Below are positions 42,170-54,579 of a stretch of 64,000 bases of DNA, one piece after another (within the stretch, counting starts at the first letter, position 1; the number at the start of each line of letters is the position of its first letter). The notes beneath the pieces are model-generated. The model searched no databases, was not told where the DNA came from, and worked only from the letters and a program-made list of their open reading frames with translations. The position numbers and the translations under genes are program-made. The DNA is taken from NCBI RefSeq assembly GCF_021462225.1, contig NC_061794.1, positions 15,517,784 to 15,581,783 of the forward strand, read 5' to 3'. The stretch comes from Girardinichthys multiradiatus. Its lineage: Eukaryota; Chordata; Actinopteri; Cyprinodontiformes; Goodeidae.

Positions 42170-42820
42170 TTGGCACTAACTAAAGGATAATTAATTGACT
42201 ACGAGGCGGATGTCGTTCTACAACACCACAGGGTCGACCCAAAACAAAAGGTAAGGAGATCTATATTTATTCTCCTTTTGCCTGCTAATAGTGTAGGTGG
42301 TGTTGTGGAATAGATATCTGTTTTCTCTTAAATTTACAGTCTTGATCAGGTTTGGGTAAAATATTTGTTGGTTGAAATAATGGATTACGGTAAAGAAATG
42401 ATATATTGCGTAAAAATATTTGTTGATTGACACAAGATAAATTTTAGCCGAGATACTTGAATGTTGAGGCTGTAACATACTTTTCACCGAAGATACTTAA
42501 ATGGTGACGGTGTTGAAGTAAATAAGTTCCGGATTTGGCAATCCAAACTCAGTACTGACGAGGACTGGGGTATTTAGGCTGGGGTTAGTAAGAGCCTCCC
42601 CGAGGGATTAAGGACACCTCAAAGTGGCCAGGGATAGGACCCCGAGACGCTGAGTGGAAGGATTAAAGCTATATATCCTGTTGTGTTTTCGTATTTGTCT
42701 AACTGGATTTACTATGCATATGAGTGAGAAGAGAATACAAATGAGTGGCTGCGAATGGCTGCACTTGAGTGTGAGTGACTGTAGAAGCGGTGATTATATT
42801 ACAAACTGTATTGCCATAGA

Positions 42821-44060
42821 GTGACGGAAAAAAAAAAGACAAGTTGTTCAACATGGCAGGAGAGATTGATTGTCGAAGGAGGAGTAGATGACAGGGAACC
42901 GTTAGGTAGATGGTTGAACCGAGAATATAAGAGGTATCTGAAGGATAAAGAAAGTTGGTTGATTAAAGCTGATGAGAAAGGGCGACTTGGTGGAATAAAG
43001 TGTAAAGTTGAAGCAAAAGAGCTGAAGTAGGGCCTAAGCGAGACAGAAGCACAAGAAACGCTTAGACTTTTAAGAGGCATTACACTATTGGAATCAAAAG
43101 TGCATAATTTATATGAGAAAGCTTCTCAACAGATGACAGAAAAACAGTTTAAAGATTCTGGAAGAACACACACCATGACTACTCGTAGCCAGAGCAGTCC
43201 ATCCAGATTTCAATGTCCGTTGTTGACTTTATCAGTTGGAATGACAAATTATGTCCCTTTTTCATTGGGAGATGTACAGGCATTAGTGGATAAGTTGCCA
43301 CCTATTGCAGGATGTGGACGTGTCTGGTTACAGGAATTAGATACATTGACTAAAGGCATGACACTGGCCTTGGGTGACTTTAGAGCAATTTTGGGACGAT
43401 CTGTGCGTCCCTCGGTGGCTAGGGAGATAGAACAGAATGCTGATTGCAGTAAGGACCCTGATGACACACTCCTGACATGTGTAATGACAGCCCTAGGGAA
43501 GGCCATATTAAAAGGAGTTCCTGTTGACATGTGTCAAAAGATGAAAAATAATCCTGATTTGCAGGGAACAGACTTCACAAAGTGGGAAAAACATTTAATT
43601 CACCATTTACATACAGCTCAGGAGGCAGAGAAAAAGAAAAGAGGAGAAAGAGCAGCTCCAGAACCAGCTCCTTGAATTACAGTTGCAAGAGGCCAAAGAG
43701 AAATTAAATAAGAGAAAAAGTGATATAACTGAAAATGTAATGTTAGCTGCAGCTCAACCTGTTCCTCCTGCAGCACACACCCCTATGTTTATGTTACCAC
43801 CTGTGACTGATCAGTGCCAAGGAGGGGGGTTACCCCCTCCTCCACCCTATTTATTTTATAATTACAGGTACAGTGGCCCCGGTCGTGGAGGCGGATGGCA
43901 TGTTGGTGGTCAGCTGGTCGTGGTGGATGGTGTGGAGCACCCAGAGGAAGGGGTGGAAACAGCAGGGCACTGGGAGATGTGTGCTACAACTGCGGTCAGT
44001 CTGGACATTGGGCACGCACCTGCCCCACCTGGGGGTAACAGCAGGGAGTAACGGTCCCTC
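42821..44060 (+). pseudogene. endogenous retroviral gag relic
   Basis: A matrix-like start at 42821 is stopped by TAG at 43028-43030. The same frame resumes and runs through a capsid-like part to 43675. The coiled-coil linker continues in another frame from about 43640. A zinc knuckle CYNCGQSGHWARTC (CX2CX4HX4C) is at 43982-44023 in yet another phase. At least one stop and two frame changes therefore break it. Confidence 0.8.
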
Positions 44061-44063
44061 CTA

Positions 44064-44837
44064 ATGCAGGTATGGCACCTCTACCACCCCAGCAGGGCCA
44101 GTATCCACAGATGGGTGGACACCCGTCTTACAGCCCGTACTGACGCCCCTGAGGAGGACCAAGGCAGCGTGGGCACAGCAGACCCCATGTTGCCTGCAAA
44201 GGTGGGAGAGAACTGTCTGAATTTTTTAGTGGACATTGGAGCTACTTATTCCACCATAACACAGCAACCTCCTAAACCACTGCTCTCTACCAAGACTGTT
44301 TTTGTGACGGGCTTCTCAGGGGCTGCATAAATTCTGCCTGTGATTGTACCACTTCTTGTTCAGATTGGGACTCAAAGAGTAACTCACCCTTTTGTGTGTT
44401 CACCCAGCACACCTGTTAATTTGCTGGGCAGAGACTTATTAGTGAAGCTGGGAGCATCAGTGCTGTGTGGTACTGATGGGTTAATGGTAACTTTTCCAGA
44501 TGGTTCCTCTTTTGCATGTGGACAAATGCTTCAGCATGGACAATATTTTTTACAGCCAGTTGCAGAGGAATATGCTGACATCTACTGGGGACTGCTGACC
44601 GCACCTTCTTCTCCAAGCAGCATCTTCTCTGTGTATCAGCTGTGGAAACCCTGGATTCAAAGTCTCTGCCCCTACACCTCTCCGCCTGACCCGCCCCATG
44701 TCACTCTGTTCTACGACCGTTGTCACACTGAATGGTACCAGGATTTGTTTAATGAAACAGTAGAAGGTAGGACATGGTTTATTTCATCCAAAAATATTTA
44801 TGTGGCTCCTGAGGTGTGGCTGCAACAGTTGATTTAA
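44064..44837 (+). pseudogene. endogenous retroviral protease relic
   Basis: The active-site segment reads LVDIGATYS, with Ile at the position where aspartic proteases have Thr or Ser (codon 44235-44237). A TAA at 44328-44330 interrupts the frame before NLLGRDLL near 44420. The rest is open to 44837 without other domains recognised. Confidence 0.75.
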
Positions 44838-45239
44838 CACCTGACCAAGCAGAATGGTATTTAATGTCAGATGAAGCTGTTCTTCATGTTTCTCTTTCTT
44901 TGCATCCTGAGCATCAAGCTAAGGAATTGGGAGGAGTGGTAAAGCGCTCTCTGGCTGCTGGGGACTGGCAGGACACCTCAGTCACCAACTTAAGGTATTC
45001 TAAGAACACAGACACATACTGTATAAATGTATAGCTACTGATGAAGTTCTGTTGTACCATGAGATGCACATACATCATCTTGGAAGATAAAAAACATATC
45101 ATCCCAAAGCTGCAGCTCTTTTGCAGAGCCTATCTTATCAGTTATGGGCTGAAGGGCCCACAGATGTAGGATTAACCCCCTGCGCCCCAGTTTCTTTTCA
45201 GGTTGTATCTCCCTCGCCTATTTGGGTTCCACAGTATCC

Positions 45240-46210
45240 GCCCAAAAAATAAGCTCAGGAAGGCATCAGAGACACCATTGAAGGCCTAAAGGCAGCAGGT
45301 GTGTTAGAAACCTCAGCCTCATCATGGAACACACCCATCCTTCCTGTAGAGAAAAAAGGTACTGGAAAATACCGCATGGCACATGATTTAAGAGCAATAA
45401 ATTCAGTTCTGGTGACTCCTACTGTTCCTGTCCCAAATCCCTATGTTGCTCTCTCCAACCTTGAATCGTCACAGCAGTGGTACACATGTATTGATCTAGC
45501 TAATGCCTTTTTCTGTTTGCCATTGGCAGAAGAGTGCAGAGACATTTTTTCTTTCACCTATGGTGGGGAGCAGCTGCGCTACACTCATATGCCACAAGGG
45601 TTCGCCCTTTCCCCAGGTATATTTAACCAGGTTTTGAAAGATGTGTTACAGACTTGCCCACTGAGCATCTACAGCAGAGCTCTGTTTGCAATCTACAGAA
45701 CTCGTGCAAAGACATCTGCATAAACATGGATTCAAGGTCAGTAAAAATAAACTACAAAATAAACTACAAATAGCAAGGAAGCAAGTTTCCTTCCTGGGCG
45801 GAGTTATTACCGCAGGAAGCACGAGCATGTCAGGTTCACATAAGCAAAGCATTTTAACACACCCTAAATCTCTTAGGGTGAAAGACATGCTGTCATTTTT
45901 GGGCCTTACAGGCTACAGCAGGAACTCCATCCCAGGTTACACCGATCTCACACAGCCCCTCAGAGACCTAATCAGAGAACAGGGCATGCGAAATCTCAAT
46001 AATGTCCTTAATTGGACACAGGAAGCAGGGGAAGCCTTTTATTGTGTTAAAACAGCTTCTCTCCAACACGGCAGAGCTTACGCTCCCAGACTACACCACA
46101 CCATTTTATTTGGATGTTTCTGTAACAAAACCGGCAGTAAATGGAGTTTTGTTTCAGAAAAATGGGGGAGAGAAGAGAGTGCTGATGTACGTTTCAGCAA
46201 TGATGGATAA
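45240..46210 (+). pseudogene. endogenous retroviral reverse transcriptase relic, catalytic YxDD segment missing
   Basis: The frame from about 45301 holds early palm motifs (PVEKKGTGKYRMAHDLRAIN; CIDLANAFFCLPLAEE; MPQGFALSPGIFNQVL). It stops at 45721-45723. A shifted frame continues with the connection region (FLGLTGYSRNSIPGYTDLTQ). Only about a dozen codons lie between them and none encodes YxDD, so the catalytic turn appears deleted. Confidence 0.8.
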
Positions 46211-46356
46211 CATGGAAAAACGCCACCCACAATGCACACAACATGCAGCAGGGATGGCAAAATTTATTAAACAAACAGCTCACTTAGTGATGGGACACCT
46301 TCTGAATGTTTTAACAACTCAGTGTGGTGGCATATGTGAACTCTTAAAGTTTCACC

Positions 46357-48090
46357 ATGACAGCTCTGAGACAACGCAGGCTCAGCAAAATCTTGGAGGC
46401 ACCCAACATAACCTACACTCACGAGGGAATCAACATGGCGGATGGAATAACACAGGAGGAACCACATCAATGTGAAGAGCTGGTTAGCAGGACAGAAAAG
46501 GTAAGACCAGATTTAGAAACCAGCCCCCTTGAGGGACCACAGGTGAGACAGCTGTTCACAGATGGTTGTTGTTTCAGGCATGATGCTGAAGGGCTGAAGG
46601 CTGCTTATGCTATAGTGGAACAGACAGAATCAGGACTGGTAACAGTGGAAGCAAAAAGGTTGGAAGGACCCCAATCAGCACAGAGAGCAGAGGTTATGGC
46701 AGTAATAGCAGCACTCAGACTGACAGAGGGGCAGGAAGTGAACGTGTACACAGACTCAGCTTACTCAGCAGGAGCCGTTCATCTGGGACTCTGTCAGTGG
46801 TTGAGAGCAAGATTTTTGACAGCTGGAGGAAAACCTATAAAACATGAAGCAGAATTGAAAGAGTTAGCAGAAGTCTTGTTGTTACCAGCAAAAGTAGCAG
46901 TGATCAAATGTAAAGGACATGACAGCAGTGATTCAGAAGGAGCAAGAGGGAATCGGGCTGCTGATCATTCTGCCAAGATAACAGCAGGTTATATTGCTCA
47001 GATGATGATGGTGGCTGAAGAGGAGGAAGTGAGAGAACAGTTGACCTTAGAGAGAGTAGTGGAGCTGCAAAGCAGAGCAGCTCCTGAGGAGAAGAACATG
47101 TGGAGGATGAGAAGAGCTACAGAGCAGTCAGGATGTTGGAGAGGACCAGGTGGTAGGATGGTGTTCCCTCCTGGACTTAAACAGAAACTTTTTTCTGAGG
47201 CACATGGAGTAGGATACATTGGAATTAAACAGATGCTGGATAATCTGAAGGAGTGGTGGCATCCTTTTATGACAGACATGGTGAAACACTTTGTGAAATG
47301 CTGTACAGTGTGTGGGCAATTCAACCCAAAGAAAACTTTGACACCGTTTCAGGGAAAATTTCCTTTAATCACAAGGCCAGGAAAGGAAATAATTATTGAC
47401 TATACAGACATGGTGCAGTCAGTAAGAGGTTTCTGATATCTGCTTGTGTGTGTGGATGCTTTCACAGGATGGCCAGAAGCATGGCCAGCAAAAAGGAAGA
47501 TAGCAAAACTGTGGTTAAATGTCTCATTAACCATTACATTCCCAGACACGGGTTTCCTGAAAAGATAAGGACTGACAATGGACCCCATTTTAAGAACCAG
47601 GAGCTGCAACAGGTGGAGTCCAGTTTGGGGCTGAAACACAAGTGTTCAGTGAACTCAACCACAGGATACACTCCATACGAGCAGGAAACCGGAAGGAGTT
47701 TTCCGGGACCACGAGGAGCAGTTCCGACATCTACAGGTGATATACAGAATCTGTCACACTAAGACTATTTTTCTCAGCTACAGACGGTGGTGGAGCCCTA
47801 CAACAAGGTTCTGGGATCTGAGAGATCTACAGGAGAGCCAACAACACCCCAGGTCAAGTGGGTGTGGTTGAAGGTCATCAAGCAAAAGTGGGTGGAGCCA
47901 AGGTTCACAGGACTGTAGCAGGTGACAGAGAGGACATCCCACGCAGTGAGGCTGAAGGGCAAAGGAGACACGTGGTTTCATTGGAGCCAGTGCGCCGAGG
48001 CACCGGAACCAGGGAGACCCCTGGAGGAGATTGGAGGAAACACAACTTCATCACAAGGGGCAGAATAATCCCCTCAGCTGTGTCAGACAA
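46357..48090 (+). pseudogene. endogenous retroviral RNase H and integrase relic
   Basis: A 359-codon frame to 47436 carries RNase H acidic motifs (LFTDGCC, AQRAEV, VYTDSAYS, NRAADHSA) and the start of integrase, with CCTVCGQF and IIIDYTDM. TGA at 47434 stops it. The frame resumes with RTDNGPHF, but the stretch that should hold the third catalytic acidic residue is missing. In the zinc finger the second histidine of HxxxH is Tyr (HGVGY). A C-terminal domain with WVEPRFTGL follows in another frame. Confidence 0.8.
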
Positions 48091-48649
48091 CTAGGCAGTC
48101 TACCTTAGTTGTTGAAGAAAGAAGACCAACAGACACCAGCGCACAAGATGTCACCTGTATAAGGGACCAACAAACAGCGAGACTGCGCCACCCGGAGGAC
48201 GAAAGGACGAAAGAAAAAAAATAAATAAATACATAAAATAACATTTTCAATTTATGGTTTTTACTTAACAAAAGTTATATTTTATATGTTTTTGCATTTT
48301 TACTCTTTTATTATATTCATCTATTGTTGTGCTTACTGTTCAGGTGCCATAAGGATTGTAGTGATTGAACCCAGACATTGTTTGTTTTTAATGAAGAAAC
48401 GCAATTAATTAATAGGACTGAGAAGACATCCTCCACTTAGAAGGGGTCAAGACATCCCTGCTGAGGTTCAGAAGGTTTTAAGCACCCTGAGACTACAGAA
48501 GCAGGAAATGCAATAGTCCTCAGGCAAAAGGTGAGGCAGAGGCAGCAGGGCCTAAAGCATAGTTAATGTAAAAGAATCCTTCTGTCCCCTCTGGAGTAAG
48601 AAGTGTATATTGATATTGCTTTAATTCCTTTTTATCTTCTCTCTGAAAG

Positions 48650-50230
48650 TATTAATTAAAGTTCACAGGATGATTCAATTTCAGCGAGTTCCATTGCATT
48701 GTCGGTCAGGCATGCTTAATAACAGTACTAGCGGCTGCACTAATAACCAAAACTTAGGGGACCGGTGGGAGCACCAAAACTAAACAGCCCCCTTCTATAG
48801 TTATGCACAGCCCGTCTGACCCTTATGGCGCCAAATTGACCATTCATGCTAATACTAAAGGAATCACGGTAGCACAACTTGACTTATGTAACATTATTAA
48901 TTGTGGAACCAACCCGGTGGGTTGGCGTGGTTATGACATCTATATGTGTGTGTTGAGAGGCCACCCCAGTGAATTGTCTCGGAATCCGTGTGGAAGTTGG
49001 GATCAGGTAGTTACACTCATTGTTATGACCGCAGGAACAACTTAGGACAGCTGCAAAATAATATATCCTTGATTAGAGCCACACCAACACCTGGTGGACC
49101 TGTGAACCCCCTCATATTCACCACTCGATATCTGACATATGTCCAACTCACCCCATGATCTCTTAAGACAAGTAATGGGTATTACTTTGTTATAGGTGTC
49201 GACAAATCAGGAAAAGACCCTAAAGGCATTATTAAGGTACAACTAGTGAAACCTTCTGCCTCCCCTCAGCAAACAGTATTTAAGGACACGGCATCACCTA
49301 CTCCCGGTCCTGGGCCGTCCCTTGTCCATTATGTAGATGTACATACCGTGAAGGACCTTATAACATTGGAAACAGGATTTACTGAAGCTAACCTATGGCT
49401 AGAATGGATGGCTGAGACTGCTCAAGAAAATCATATGTCTGACTGTGTAGCCTGTGCAGCTGCGAGACTCTTCCTTTACACTGAACCTGCTCCTCTGTAC
49501 CCCTCTGATACTTGGGGCTATAACTGTATGCTAAATCTAACCAAGGCAGCTACATCCACTAACTGTACCACACTGGCTACTATTTTTCCACCCATTAACA
49601 ATAAAACTCTCGCTGGACCATTTACCCCTTATAAAGGCAATGGAAGCTACAGATGTTTCAATTTTACATCTCCAAATGCTATTGTGCTTCTAGGTGAAAT
49701 CCCACAGGATTGGTGTAACAGAATTGAACCTGGTTCAAACATTGGAAGGTGGGCTAGAACTGGTTTATACTATTATTGTGGTGACAGGAGACTTTTGATT
49801 AGGATCCCTTAGGAAGCCTGGGGAGTGTGTGCTATGGTCAGATTACAGGCACCACTGATGTTAATTGGTGAAGCCATAAAAAGAACTAATAACACTCATC
49901 TACCCTCTGTCCTAACAGCTCAGAGGCACAGACATGTGTTAAGGAAGCATGCAACTAACTCCTTCGATCTCACGTAGAACTCTTCCACCTATATTGATGC
50001 AATCGGAGTGCCTAGAGGAGTCCCAGATGAGTATAAATTAGCGAATCAAGTAGTAGCCGGCTTTGAAAATATCCCCATAATCTCAGCGTTAATTCCAATA
50101 ACTCCTTACAAGAATGTAGACCGCAACATAATTAAAATCACATAGAATAAAATTGGACAATACAATTATAAAGAGTATGCTATTTTGAACAGGTGGGCTC
50201 TGAGTCTTGATCTGAACAGAGGGAGAAAGT
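48650..50230 (+). pseudogene. endogenous retroviral env relic, truncated in TM
   Basis: Broken frames at 48803-49045 and 49246-49812 encode Cys-rich surface-unit sequence with several N-glycosylation sites and a CVAC (CxxC) motif. A basic stretch near 49930 (RHRHVLRKH) may be the old SU/TM cleavage region. Stops follow, and the transmembrane anchor and cytoplasmic tail are absent. Confidence 0.65.
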
Positions 50231-50524
50231 AAATGCTAATAAATTATTGATTTATTATTCTTTTAAATTAAGTAAAGGAGTAGTGTCATCTGCTGAAAAT
50301 AAGGTATATTGCAGTTTTCTTCACAACACCCATACGTCATTAGGCTGATATAAATAAATGGTCCGTGGCAATGGAAAAAAACCTTACACAATTCCCTGGG
50401 ATTCCTATTACCCGTGTAAAACAAATCCCTTTAAATCCTGGGGCTATTGGTGGAAAGGGCCTATGTACTGTTCTGGGAAAAATTTTAAAGAGCTATTGCC
50501 TTTTATTGAAACGGAGTTGAAAAA

Positions 50525-50810
50525 AACTTAACTGACTATCACTTAACATCAAAAAAACAAAATTCATAGTGTTTGGAAATCGAAAAGAAATTCATGGGGA
50601 TATGACACTAAAAATAGTGATGCGGAGATTGAACGACTGACTGACTGAACTTTTAGGAATTGCTATCGATCATAAGTTAACATGGAAACAACATTGAAAA
50701 ATCAAGATCGCAAAATCAATAGCAATTATGTGTAAGTCCAAAAATATATTGAATCATAAGGCTTTATGTAAGCCCCTTGTCCATATCTCCTCCTTCAGTT
50801 CTGTCTACAT
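50525..50810 (+). pseudogene. LINE reverse-transcriptase fragment
   Basis: Translation with stops gives SLNIKKTKFIVFGNR, LLGIAIDHKLTWKQH and KIAKSIAIMCKSKNILNHKA. This is the thumb region of CR1/L2/Rex-type LINE reverse transcriptases. It is a different family from the two LINE copies in cep104 introns. Confidence 0.65.
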
Positions 50811-51151
50811 AAACTATGAAAATGAAAAATGATTAACAGTAACAGAAAAGTATAAAAAATATTAGATAAATAAATATATGAGAAAAATAAATACAAGAGT
50901 TAATACTTGAGTAAGTTAGGTTACATGAAAAGACAATCGAATGTACATGGAAATTCTAAAGTGGTCTGATCATTAGCACTGCATTAAAACATTTGTCTGA
51001 TGGTGTGTTCAGACCAAACACGATTTGAGCGACAGGGACATCTGGTTTTCTATGCAGTTCTACTGAAGGACCAGGAATCCCACAAAGCGGCGCAAAGACA
51101 ATGGAGGACAAACTTATGGTCACGATTTATGCCCGTCCTGTCATTTATGAC

Positions 51152-51513
51152 ACTTTTTTTTTTAAATTACTTTTAAAAGATCTTTATTGACAACTATGGA
51201 AAGACATACTTAGACAAACTTAGGAAAACAAATTGAAACTCAATTACCCAGTTAAAGAAAAACAGACCTAGAAAGGAAATACAAGATTATACAACGACAA
51301 AACATACCACACCTAGAGGTCTGATACATTTAGGTTAAACTGAGGAAGTAATTTGATTAATTTGGTTAATGTATTGTTCTTTTTTTTTTATGTTCTGTTA
51401 TTTTGAGGTTATAAAAGGCGGATATAGTTTTTGCCAAATCATTTTGTGTGGATAATATGTGCTAAAATTATGATTAAATTAATTACATATTTTTCATTGG
51501 ATGTTAAAATTGG
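51152..51513 (-). mobile_element. retroposed insert with poly(A), in MADF exon
   Basis: On the minus strand it ends CAATAAAGATC followed by an A run. It is flanked by CATTTATGAC (51142-51151) and CATTTACGAC (51514-51523), a target duplication with one mismatch. The source transcript is not recognised. Confidence 0.7.
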
Positions 51514-52145
51514 CATTTACGACTTCAAGCTATCACTACAGAGACAGGAATATAACGGACTTTGCAGGGAGGAGAATTAGTGAGGAGGTCGGGATCTCAG
51601 GTAAGTTGACAAAACTTTGACCTTTGTAAATATTTCCCCGGCTTTTAGCAAGCCAAATCTGTCCAGCATAATGTTCAGCCACTACTAGTTTCTCGCTGAC
51701 TAATCAATGTGTTTATTCAGAGGAAATGTGCAGAAAATGGTGGAAGAGTCTAAGGGACACATATAAGAAGGAGCGTAAAAAGAAGGAAAAGAAAAAGAGA
51801 GGGAGTTTCGTGTTGTGCTTCCATCTCTGTGCTGTCCCTGCACAGTTGTTAAGTGAAGTATAAAAATGCATCAGGTTGAAAAGGTTAATGCTTTTCTGTC
51901 TTCCCAGTTCCCTGCATTGTTGTAATTGTTGTTATGATTGTTATAAATAAATTTAATAATTCTTCTTACAGAAACAGCTGGAATGGTGCCTGCCACTGAC
52001 ATGCCAGACACAGACGTTCGAGAGCTTGCTGCTGCTTCTTCTGTGCTGCCTGGTCCATCCTCTGCTGCTGCACCAATAGGTATGTAGGGATTTGGCTAAA
52101 CACATGTTTAATATGGTATGCAATAATTGCAAAAAATTCAAATGA

Positions 52146-52362
52146 TTAACTCTGCACAGCTGGCGAGCCTCCCAAAGATTTCTTCTTTGCACCACAACAT
52201 TGCGTTTGAGACATATTGGTCCTTTATCAGACATGTCAGAATTTGGCCTGGTTATTGGACATGATTATTATTGAATGTCAATGAAGGACCAACATGTCTG
52301 AAATGTCATGTTGTGGTGCCAATAACACATGTTTTGGGGGCTCACCTGCTGTGCAGAATTAA
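52146..52362. repeat. long-stem palindromic MITE
   Basis: The left arm (CTCTGCACAGCTGGCGAGCC, CACCACAACATTG, GGTCCTTTAT) is the imperfect reverse complement of the right arm, with a short AT-rich centre near 52255. Confidence 0.75.
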
Positions 52363-52539
52363 AGAGTGCTCGGCATATGTGGGAATTTAAAAAAACATTT
52401 CAAAAACCTTTTAGGATCCCACTTATGAAATAGGTGTGTCCAAATGAAATATTGTATATATTGTTCCACTTTTAAAAATAAGCATGATTCATTTACAGTT
52501 TAAAAAACTGTTTATATGAAGTACTAATTATTGCATGCA

Positions 52540-53150
52540 AACAATCCTACATATGAGAAAATACATGGGAGAAGGCCTACAGAATTCTGACTTTTGGCGA
52601 TCGAGGGGGGTTTGACAGAAAACCGTGAGACCTAGATCAATTTTAAAGATATTGTGTGAAAGCAGAGGACCGGCCCTACAAACTGACCGAAAATGGTGAC
52701 TTTAGAGTGAAAATTGTGGCCGTGAGGGCGAGTTAAAAATAATTTTTCCTGAAAAAATTCCCTTTCTACACTCTAGTAACTGCCATCTCCACTGTAGGAG
52801 TGGGATTTTCTCGCAAACTTTGTGTCGCTTGGAGTCTAATTTTAGAGAAACCGTAGCAGTTATTAACAAACCGTTTTCACTTCTGAAAAGCCGGCGGATT
52901 TCTCTACAAACTGAAAGTTAAACTGTGTTTCTAGGTGAAAGTATGGCGATACAGCAGAGCCTCAAAAACAGTGAATTTTGAGGATTCCGTTCCTCCCCTG
53001 ACTCCATTCAATTCTATGGGATTTTGGGGGGTGGTTTTTTGTTAATTACATCGCCATGGTAACTTGAAACGCCAATAAAAGTAATAACACACCTCCCAAG
53101 ACCGAGCCGGACGTTTTGATATATATATTGTGGGGGTGCACATACCTCAT
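52540..53150. repeat. unassigned repeat-like block
   Basis: No coding sequence. Strings such as CATCGCCATGGTAACTTGAA and TTGTGGGGGTGCACATACCT look like a known teleost interspersed repeat, but I cannot name it. Confidence 0.35.
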
Positions 53151-53156
53151 AATGAG

Positions 53157-53220
53157 CTACAACAACATTTAATTTCCCTTTGGGATTAATAAAGTATTTT
53201 TGAATTGAATTGAATTGAAT
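53157..53220 (+). mobile_element. LINE 3' tail with GAATT repeats
   Basis: CATTTAATTTCCCTTTGGGA then TTAATAAAGT and tandem GAATT. The same tail occurs at about 9851-9900. Confidence 0.6.
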
Positions 53221-53871
53221 ATGCCTTTTAATTCAGAATGTTGTTGTTGATGCTGCTGCTAAATCTTTCTTTGAAACAGGTTTTAATGTTCAGTAGTCTC
53301 ATTACACCGTGTGCTATGAAGGCGCACTGAAGAAGAAAGTCCAGAGGAGGTAAAAAGATCCCTGGGAGCCCACAGAGTTTGAGAGGGAGATGTTGGAGGC
53401 GCTAAAGAACAGAGCACCAACACCAACTCCCTACTCTCAGGATGAACATTTCCTTCTCTTTCTGCTTCCTTTCCTGCAAAAGGTGCCCCCTCAGTTAAAA
53501 TACTTTATAAAATTTCAAATTCACAAAGTACTATATGAAAATAGCACTTATGGTTAGTTTGGAACCTTTGGAGCCTATTCAATAGTTTTAATTATGTAAA
53601 AATAGATGGCATCTTTTGCAGGAGAGGACGTAGACTTTGTCATGTATCCTTCACTCTTCCCCTGCATTTCCTCCAAAGCAAGGTCCTAAATATTCCTATT
53701 GTACATATTGTAAATAGATTTAAAATATGTTTGTTTGGTTTGAAATTGTTGTTTTGGTTGTATTGCAATTTTTTTAATTAAATCTTTTATTTCTAAATAT
53801 TTGGTCAGCTACTTCAAGCACGCCATACTTACCTTGCACATAATGTCAATTGGTTGAAAAATTTATTTCAG

Positions 53872-54201
53872 TCAGTCAGTCTCTACTGCTTATTCCATAG
53901 TGGGTCACAGGGAAGCTGGTGCCTATCTCCAGCAGTCTATGGGCAAGAGGCAGGGTACACCCTGGACAGATCGCCAGTCCATCACACAAACACTCATACA
54001 CTTAAGGGCAATTTAGAGTTACCAATTAACCTAACAGGCATGTCTTTGGACTGTGGGAGGAAGCCAGAGTACCCAGTGAGAACCCACACATGCACAGGTA
54101 GAACATGCAAACTCCATGCAGAAAGACCCCAGGTTGGGAATTGAACCCAGGACCTTCTTGCTGCAAGGCAACAGTGCTACCAACTGCGCCACCGTGCAGC
54201 C
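53872..54201 (-). mobile_element. tRNA-headed SINE with 13-bp target duplication
   Basis: Minus-strand copy of the 4.2 kb SINE. AAATTTATTTCAG at 53859-53871 and AAATTTGTTTCAG at 54202-54214 flank it. The B box GGTTCAATTCC is present in the head. Confidence 0.85.
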
Positions 54202-54579
54202 AAATTTGTTTCAGTGACTGTAAATATATACCTTTTATATTTACCTTTTATAAAACATATACTACAAAAGAAGCATAGACAAGAGTCAAAACGTTGTTGG
54301 CAGTGTGTTTACTTCCATTCATCCTATCCTGTAATTAGGGCCTAGCTTGAATGTGCATCTAGTTAACTTGTGATTAACTTGAAACTGGATGCAGCAAGAG
54401 TCCAAGCAGCCGTTTTCTGCAAACTACAGGGAGACAGGTGAATGGCACACAACAATGCAAAATATGGATTTGGACTGTTACAAGGAAGAAATATCTAGAT
54501 TTTAATCATTCAATTGGTTCAGTATAAAGTCTGCTACACAAAATATATAAGTAAATATGGACACTAGGCTCTTAGATTT

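Larger units (their letters stand above)
41530..50230 (+). mobile_element. degenerate endogenous retrovirus (5' LTR, gag, pol, env relics; no 3' LTR)
   Basis: The order is LTR, His-tRNA-type primer site, gag, protease, RT, RNase H, integrase, env. All genes are broken by stops, frameshifts or deletions. The integrase C-terminal style and env layout are gammaretrovirus-like. Env fades out after the SU/TM boundary and no copy of the 5' LTR is found downstream, so the right boundary is approximate. The copy looks old and non-functional. Confidence 0.85.
51101..53500 (+). pseudogene. MADF-BESS protein gene, broken
   Basis: Exon pieces: 51101-51151 (MEDKLMVTIYARPVIYD); 51524-51600 (HYRDRNITDFAGRRISEEVG) with donor GTAAGT; 51721-about 51840 (EMCRKWWKSLRDTYKKERKK), together a MADF DNA-binding domain; 51972-52079 (DTDVRELAAASSVLPGPSS); and about 53380-53495 (QDEHFLLFLLPFLQKVP), a BESS motif. 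MADF proteins bind DNA through a Myb-like fold and BESS mediates protein contacts. A 362-bp insert splits the first exon and shifts the frame, so it is a pseudogene. Confidence 0.7.
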
